This document shows, piece by piece, positions 60,907 through 64,000 of a stretch of 64,000 nucleotides of DNA. Numbering within the stretch: position 1 is the first letter of the stretch; each line of letters begins with the position of its first letter. The notes below the pieces were generated by a model. It was not told the DNA's origin and searched no databases. It worked only from the letters and a program-made list of their open reading frames with translations. The stretch lies in contig CAITUV010000003.1 in assembly GCA_903895725.1 (NCBI GenBank), positions 57,316-121,315 on the forward strand, in the 5' to 3' direction. Both the position numbers and the translations under genes were made by a program. This stretch comes from an uncultured Myxococcales bacterium. Lineage in GTDB: Bacteria; Myxococcota_A; UBA9042; CAIXZC01.

Positions 60907-63687
60907 TCAATGGTCAGCTAGCCTCGAGGGAACGTTCGTGCCGCTCACCCGCACGCCGATCTCACGGCCTTGGACCGCCGCCTCCGGGACCCGAATCGTG
61001 ACCGTTCTCGCCTCGTGCGGAACCAGGCTCAGGTAGTTGTCGCTGTACAGGGCGGGCAGAAGGGCCTCTCCGGTGGCCGAGTCAACGAGAAGGATCTCCA
61101 GGAAGAACGCAATGGAGTCGGACTGGTTGGACACGGTCTGTGAGAGGGTGGTCACCCCGTCGGCTGTCTCCATGGAAAAGGGAGCCAGAGCCAGATCGAC
61201 TTCGGGGAGGGTATCCAGGGCGGTCATGTCCGCGTAGTCGACTGCCGGCAGCTCGTCCCCCGTGTAGACCATCTCGTACTCGTCGGTCTTCGTGGACAGC
61301 CAGTAGAAGCTGCGGTCGATCTCTGCCCCCGACCCGTCGTCCAGCCGCAGGTCCAGGAAGTACAACGGCGCCAGCTTGTCCAGATTGTCCTGGATGACCT
61401 CCGCAAGAGCTACGGCCTCTACTCCGGAATCCGCATCCAGGAGCGGCACCTGAGCGGTGCGCTCGGCCACGATGGTCGAATCGGCATCATACAGAGTGGC
61501 CCGGACGCTCAGCCCCTCGTGAACCTGGAGCGTCGAGCTCACGACCCACACCGTCTGGTCATCGTAGGAATACTGGACGTGAACGGGACGCAGTGCGGCC
61601 CTCGCCCCGAAGTAGCTTCCTCCCGGACGGAGGTAGTAGTCCCACAGGTGCCAGATGGTCCCTGGCCAGGCATTATTGGCCATCCACTGGATGAAGCCGG
61701 TAGCGAAGTACTTGTTACGCGCCTGCGCTTCGAACATCGCCCGGTGCGACTCGTAGGCCATGATCTGCGACTTCCAGGCGTAGTCCGCCGCATCCGACGG
61801 CTCACCCAGGCGGGCGACGAGAGCATCGTTGAAGATCTCCATCCGCTCCTTGGCCGTGGAGACCCCGCCCGAGTGAAACAGGAACGTGTCGCCGACCGGC
61901 CAGACATCCGCGAGCTTCATCATCTTGAGGAGGCTGTCGAGGGGGGGGACGGCCGGACCGGGGCTGCTCTCCGAGTTGAATCCGAACGCTCCGCCATACA
62001 GCCATTCCCAGTCGATTCGCGCTTCCAGGTCAAGCGGGTCCTGAGGTACGGCGAGGTACCAATAGCTGGGCGGAACCCAGTTGTACGGGCCAGTCATCTT
62101 CATGCCGCTTGGACCGGATACCGTCGAGGGTGTCTCGGTCGCATTGGACACGACCGGGAGATTCCAGTCCGCCCCCTCGGCGACTTCGAGGTACAACTTT
62201 TCCACCTCCGGGACGGGGTGAAAATCGGAGCCGTTGAGCCAGGCAAGCACGCTGGGATGTCGCCTCAACCTGCGGAGCTGATCGGCGAGCGAGGCCTTCG
62301 CTATCCCGTGGTGGCTCTCCTCCCACTCGTCCCAGCTCTCCCACGTGTCGCAACAGCACCAGCCCGGCAACAGCAGGATGCCCTCCCGGTCGCACGCATC
62401 GTAGAAGCGGTGGGTCAGGAGCTTCCCTTCCAGTCGAATGGCGTTGAGCCCCGCGTCCTTGACGTAGGCGAGCTCCCAGCGCTCACGCTCCGGGTCATCC
62501 CGGTAGAAGATGTCCGGGGCCCAACCGCCGCCACGGATGAGGATGGGGCGGCCATTGATGCTGAACCGGATGGAATTGGGCGGGAAAAGCTCGATCGACA
62601 CCTCCCGCACCCCGAACGAGAACTCCTGGCGGTCCGATACTTCCTCCCCGACCCACACGGTGAATTCCGCATCAACCAGGTGCGGCTCGCCGTATCCGTA
62701 AGGCCACCAGAGCACCGGGTCCTTGAGGCGAAGTCGGGGCTCGTCCGCCGAGGTCAGGCGGATCGTCGTTTCGGCCTTCGGCTCCAACGTGACTCCATGT
62801 TGGAATTCGATGGTTCCCAGCCTGCATTCGAGGACGGCTTCGACCGGGGCCTCGGTCGCGTTCGAGAGCTCGGCAATCACCGTGAGCTCGGCCGCACCGT
62901 CCTCCTGGAGGTCGGTCAGCACAGCAGGATTCCTCAGGACCGCCGAGCCTCGCTGCTCGATTCGAGCGGGCATCCAGAGCCCCATGTTGTAATCGGGCGG
63001 CTCGGGGTTCCAGTCCACCCAGTAGATGGCCAGGTCGGAGAAGATATCGGGAGCAAATACCTCGACAGCGATGGCACATCGACCTCCCGGAGTCACCAGC
63101 TCCGTGACGTCGAATCGGAACTCACGGAAGGTGCCGACAACGTCCCCACGGGCCCCCACCTTCGTCCCATTCACCCAGACGTTGGCCGAGTAATTGATCC
63201 CTTCGAAAACGATCCACGTCCGCCGATCCGGCCGCGTAGCCGCCGGCACATCGGCCTCGACCCGGTACCACCAGGCCTGGCGATAGGGGCTGTCCTGCGG
63301 CATGGGCAGGAAGCTGTAAGTCCATCCGGGCAGCTTCGACAGGTTCTGCCCGAAGAAGGCATCGCCCAGCTTTCCGGCATCATACTGGGCGCCTGCGACG
63401 GTCCCCGGAACCGCGGCGGGCAACCAGGCGGAATCATCGAAGCCGACGGCCGACAAGGCCGCACCGCCCGCTCCTGCGTCGGTGGCGGAGGCCATTCTCC
63501 ACGACTTCAGCTCGACGGCGGGCGGAAGTGCACGGGGAGCAGCGGCGTCCCCCCCCCTGGCATCAACGGACGCCTCTGGTGTGAGCTCTGCTGGTCCGGC
63601 TCCCTTCCTCGGAGTCGAGCATCCGCTCCACAAGGCTGCAACCAGCAGCACTGTCGGCAGCCAGCGGCACCATTGCACAACCATCAT
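60907..63687 (-). CDS. GH2-family glycosidase lipoprotein, exo-beta-glucosaminidase-like
   Basis: Predicted 926 residues. The start at 63687 is 7 bases after GGAGG; signal with lipobox WSGC. The order of domains matches GH2: a jelly-roll sugar-binding domain (about 60-235, FDDSAWLPAAVPGTV, WIVFEGINYSANVWVNG), an Ig-like domain (about 240-350), a TIM barrel (about 360-680) and C-terminal beta domains. The putative catalytic pair is D488 in WLNGSD and E573 in FNSESSPGPAVP. The GSD acid and the SE-SPGP nucleophile loop resemble the exo-beta-D-glucosaminidase (CsxA) subgroup of GH2, which cleaves glucosamine from chitosan ends, rather than classic beta-galactosidases. Mannosidase-type activity cannot be excluded. 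Lipid anchoring would place it at the cell surface. Confidence 0.82.
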   Translation of the reverse strand: MMVVQWCRWLPTVLLVAALWSGCSTPRKGAGPAELTPEASVDARGGDAAAPRALPPAVELKSWRMASATDAGAGGAALSAVGFDDSAWLPAAVPGTVAGAQYDAGKLGDAFFGQNLSKLPGWTYSFLPMPQDSPYRQAWWYRVEADVPAATRPDRRTWIVFEGINYSANVWVNGTKVGARGDVVGTFREFRFDVTELVTPGGRCAIAVEVFAPDIFSDLAIYWVDWNPEPPDYNMGLWMPARIEQRGSAVLRNPAVLTDLQEDGAAELTVIAELSNATEAPVEAVLECRLGTIEFQHGVTLEPKAETTIRLTSADEPRLRLKDPVLWWPYGYGEPHLVDAEFTVWVGEEVSDRQEFSFGVREVSIELFPPNSIRFSINGRPILIRGGGWAPDIFYRDDPERERWELAYVKDAGLNAIRLEGKLLTHRFYDACDREGILLLPGWCCCDTWESWDEWEESHHGIAKASLADQLRRLRRHPSVLAWLNGSDFHPVPEVEKLYLEVAEGADWNLPVVSNATETPSTVSGPSGMKMTGPYNWVPPSYWYLAVPQDPLDLEARIDWEWLYGGAFGFNSESSPGPAVPPLDSLLKMMKLADVWPVGDTFLFHSGGVSTAKERMEIFNDALVARLGEPSDAADYAWKSQIMAYESHRAMFEAQARNKYFATGFIQWMANNAWPGTIWHLWDYYLRPGGSYFGARAALRPVHVQYSYDDQTVWVVSSTLQVHEGLSVRATLYDADSTIVAERTAQVPLLDADSGVEAVALAEVIQDNLDKLAPLYFLDLRLDDGSGAEIDRSFYWLSTKTDEYEMVYTGDELPAVDYADMTALDTLPEVDLALAPFSMETADGVTTLSQTVSNQSDSIAFFLEILLVDSATGEALLPALYSDNYLSLVPHEARTVTIRVPEAAVQGREIGVRVSGTNVPSRLADH

Positions 63688-63727
63688 TCCCGTGCCTCCG
63701 TCGTCACCGGGCTCCGGCGATCAGCCA

Positions 63728-63756
63728 TTCATACGACACCCCGTTCCTGCGGGCAA
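63728..63756 (-). promoter_or_regulatory. Candidate promoter of the GH2 glycosidase gene
   Basis: Leftward TTGCCC, 17 bases, TATGAA, about 40 bases before the start at 63687. Confidence 0.4.
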
Positions 63757-63769
63757 CGACGATGTGGAA

Positions 63770-63787
63770 GAGAGGCACGTGCCTCTC
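63770..63787. promoter_or_regulatory. 18-bp perfect palindrome upstream of the GH2 gene
   Basis: GAGAGGCAC followed directly by GTGCCTCTC. It lies 14 bases upstream of the GH2 -35 box, in the region shared with the divergent gene at the window edge. Candidate dimeric regulator site. Confidence 0.4.
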
Positions 63788-63905
63788 CGATTCCTCTGCC
63801 GGTCCATCCTCGCCCGCTCCTCTCCTGGGGCATATTCATCTGCCCGGCCCGGGGCGGCGCCAGGGCGATCGCATCTAAATCCTGTCGTGGGGAATGAGCC
63901 GAGCC

Positions 63906-63934
63906 TTGACAGCGGATCTGGGCTGTGATCTACC
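63906..63934 (+). promoter_or_regulatory. Candidate promoter of the gene at the right edge
   Basis: Perfect TTGACA, 17 bases, extended -10 TGA-TCTACC, 43 bases before the ATG at 63978. Confidence 0.4.
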
Positions 63935-63977
63935 GTGAAGGTCGGGAGGGGCCCGACCAGAACCGGTGGTGACAGTC

Positions 63978-64000
63978 ATGAAGAAGGACTCTGACCCGAG
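63978..64000 (+). CDS. Start of a gene running out of the window
   Basis: ATG at 63978 (MKKDSDP...) with GGTGG 8-12 bases upstream and a candidate promoter at 63906-63934. Only seven codons are visible, so nothing can be said about the product. Confidence 0.4.

Noticed and set aside
61519..63897. Long plus-strand frame opposite the GH2 gene
   Set aside because: Antisense shadow, with no start signal or domain.
1..64000. tRNA, rRNA, insertion sequences, integrases or phage genes
   Set aside because: I saw no transposase, integrase or cloverleaf-like sequence. The many short frames are shadows of the annotated genes.

Overview
The window is high-GC DNA (nearly every codon ends in G or C) packed with secreted, cysteine-rich, lipid-anchored proteins. 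The mix of CGDG..ECDDGN repeats, CDDGNPCT repeats, MopE-like Asp-rich motifs, giant glycine-rich proteins and a possible MYXO-CTERM-like tail is what I associate with Myxococcota and related former Deltaproteobacteria. The phylum is inferred from gene content only; no rRNA, tRNA or ribosomal gene lies in the window. I count 38 genes or gene parts, including 3 decayed remnants and a partial gene at each edge. About a dozen start with a canonical lipobox signal.

Layout. 1-15.1 kb: glycine-rich surface proteins and large lipoproteins. 15.3-18.2 kb: a remnant of a cysteine-rich lipoprotein, a 21-repeat lipoprotein ending in a C-type lectin domain, and a methyltransferase-like fragment. 18.3-22.8 kb: two unrelated exported proteins (DUF1566-type and an M1 aminopeptidase) behind near-identical promoter, ribosome-site and signal-peptide cassettes. 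22.9-25.4 kb: a PAS-LuxR regulator divergent from a YgeY-type hydrolase. 25.4-31.1 kb: a 1,883-residue exported HEAT-repeat protein. 31.3-38.5 kb: a cysteine-rich lipoprotein, an ECF sigma factor with a small membrane protein, an ExbB-like membrane protein, and a lipoprotein coupled to a trypsin-like protease with a possible outer-membrane tail. 38.7-50.1 kb: more cysteine-rich surface proteins, including a beta-propeller lipoprotein with defensin-like repeats, a polytopic membrane protein, and a two-gene operon with a deleted copy of itself nearby. 50.3-53.1 kb: a peptide/proton symporter and a secreted endonuclease/phosphatase-type lipoprotein. 53.2-58.9 kb: a five-gene selenium-dependent molybdenum hydroxylase operon. 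59.0-63.7 kb: a small hypothetical gene, two lipoproteins including a GH2 glycosidase, and the start of a further gene.

How the genes fit together. The selenium-dependent hydroxylase operon (FAD subunit, fused 2Fe-2S/Mo subunit, MocA-type cytidylyltransferase, YqeB, YqeC) and the unlinked YgeY hydrolase point to anaerobic oxidation of purines or similar heterocycles with a labile selenium cofactor. The aminopeptidase, peptide transporter, protease and GH2 enzyme suggest feeding on external protein and polysaccharide. The many disulfide-rich repeat lipoproteins probably form the cell-surface coat. Duplicated, recombined and decayed copies show that this gene family turns over quickly.

Starts were usually moved inward from the longest open frame to the codon that sits 4-8 bases after a GGAGG-type site and begins a signal peptide. 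Promoters are pattern matches by eye and should be read as candidates.
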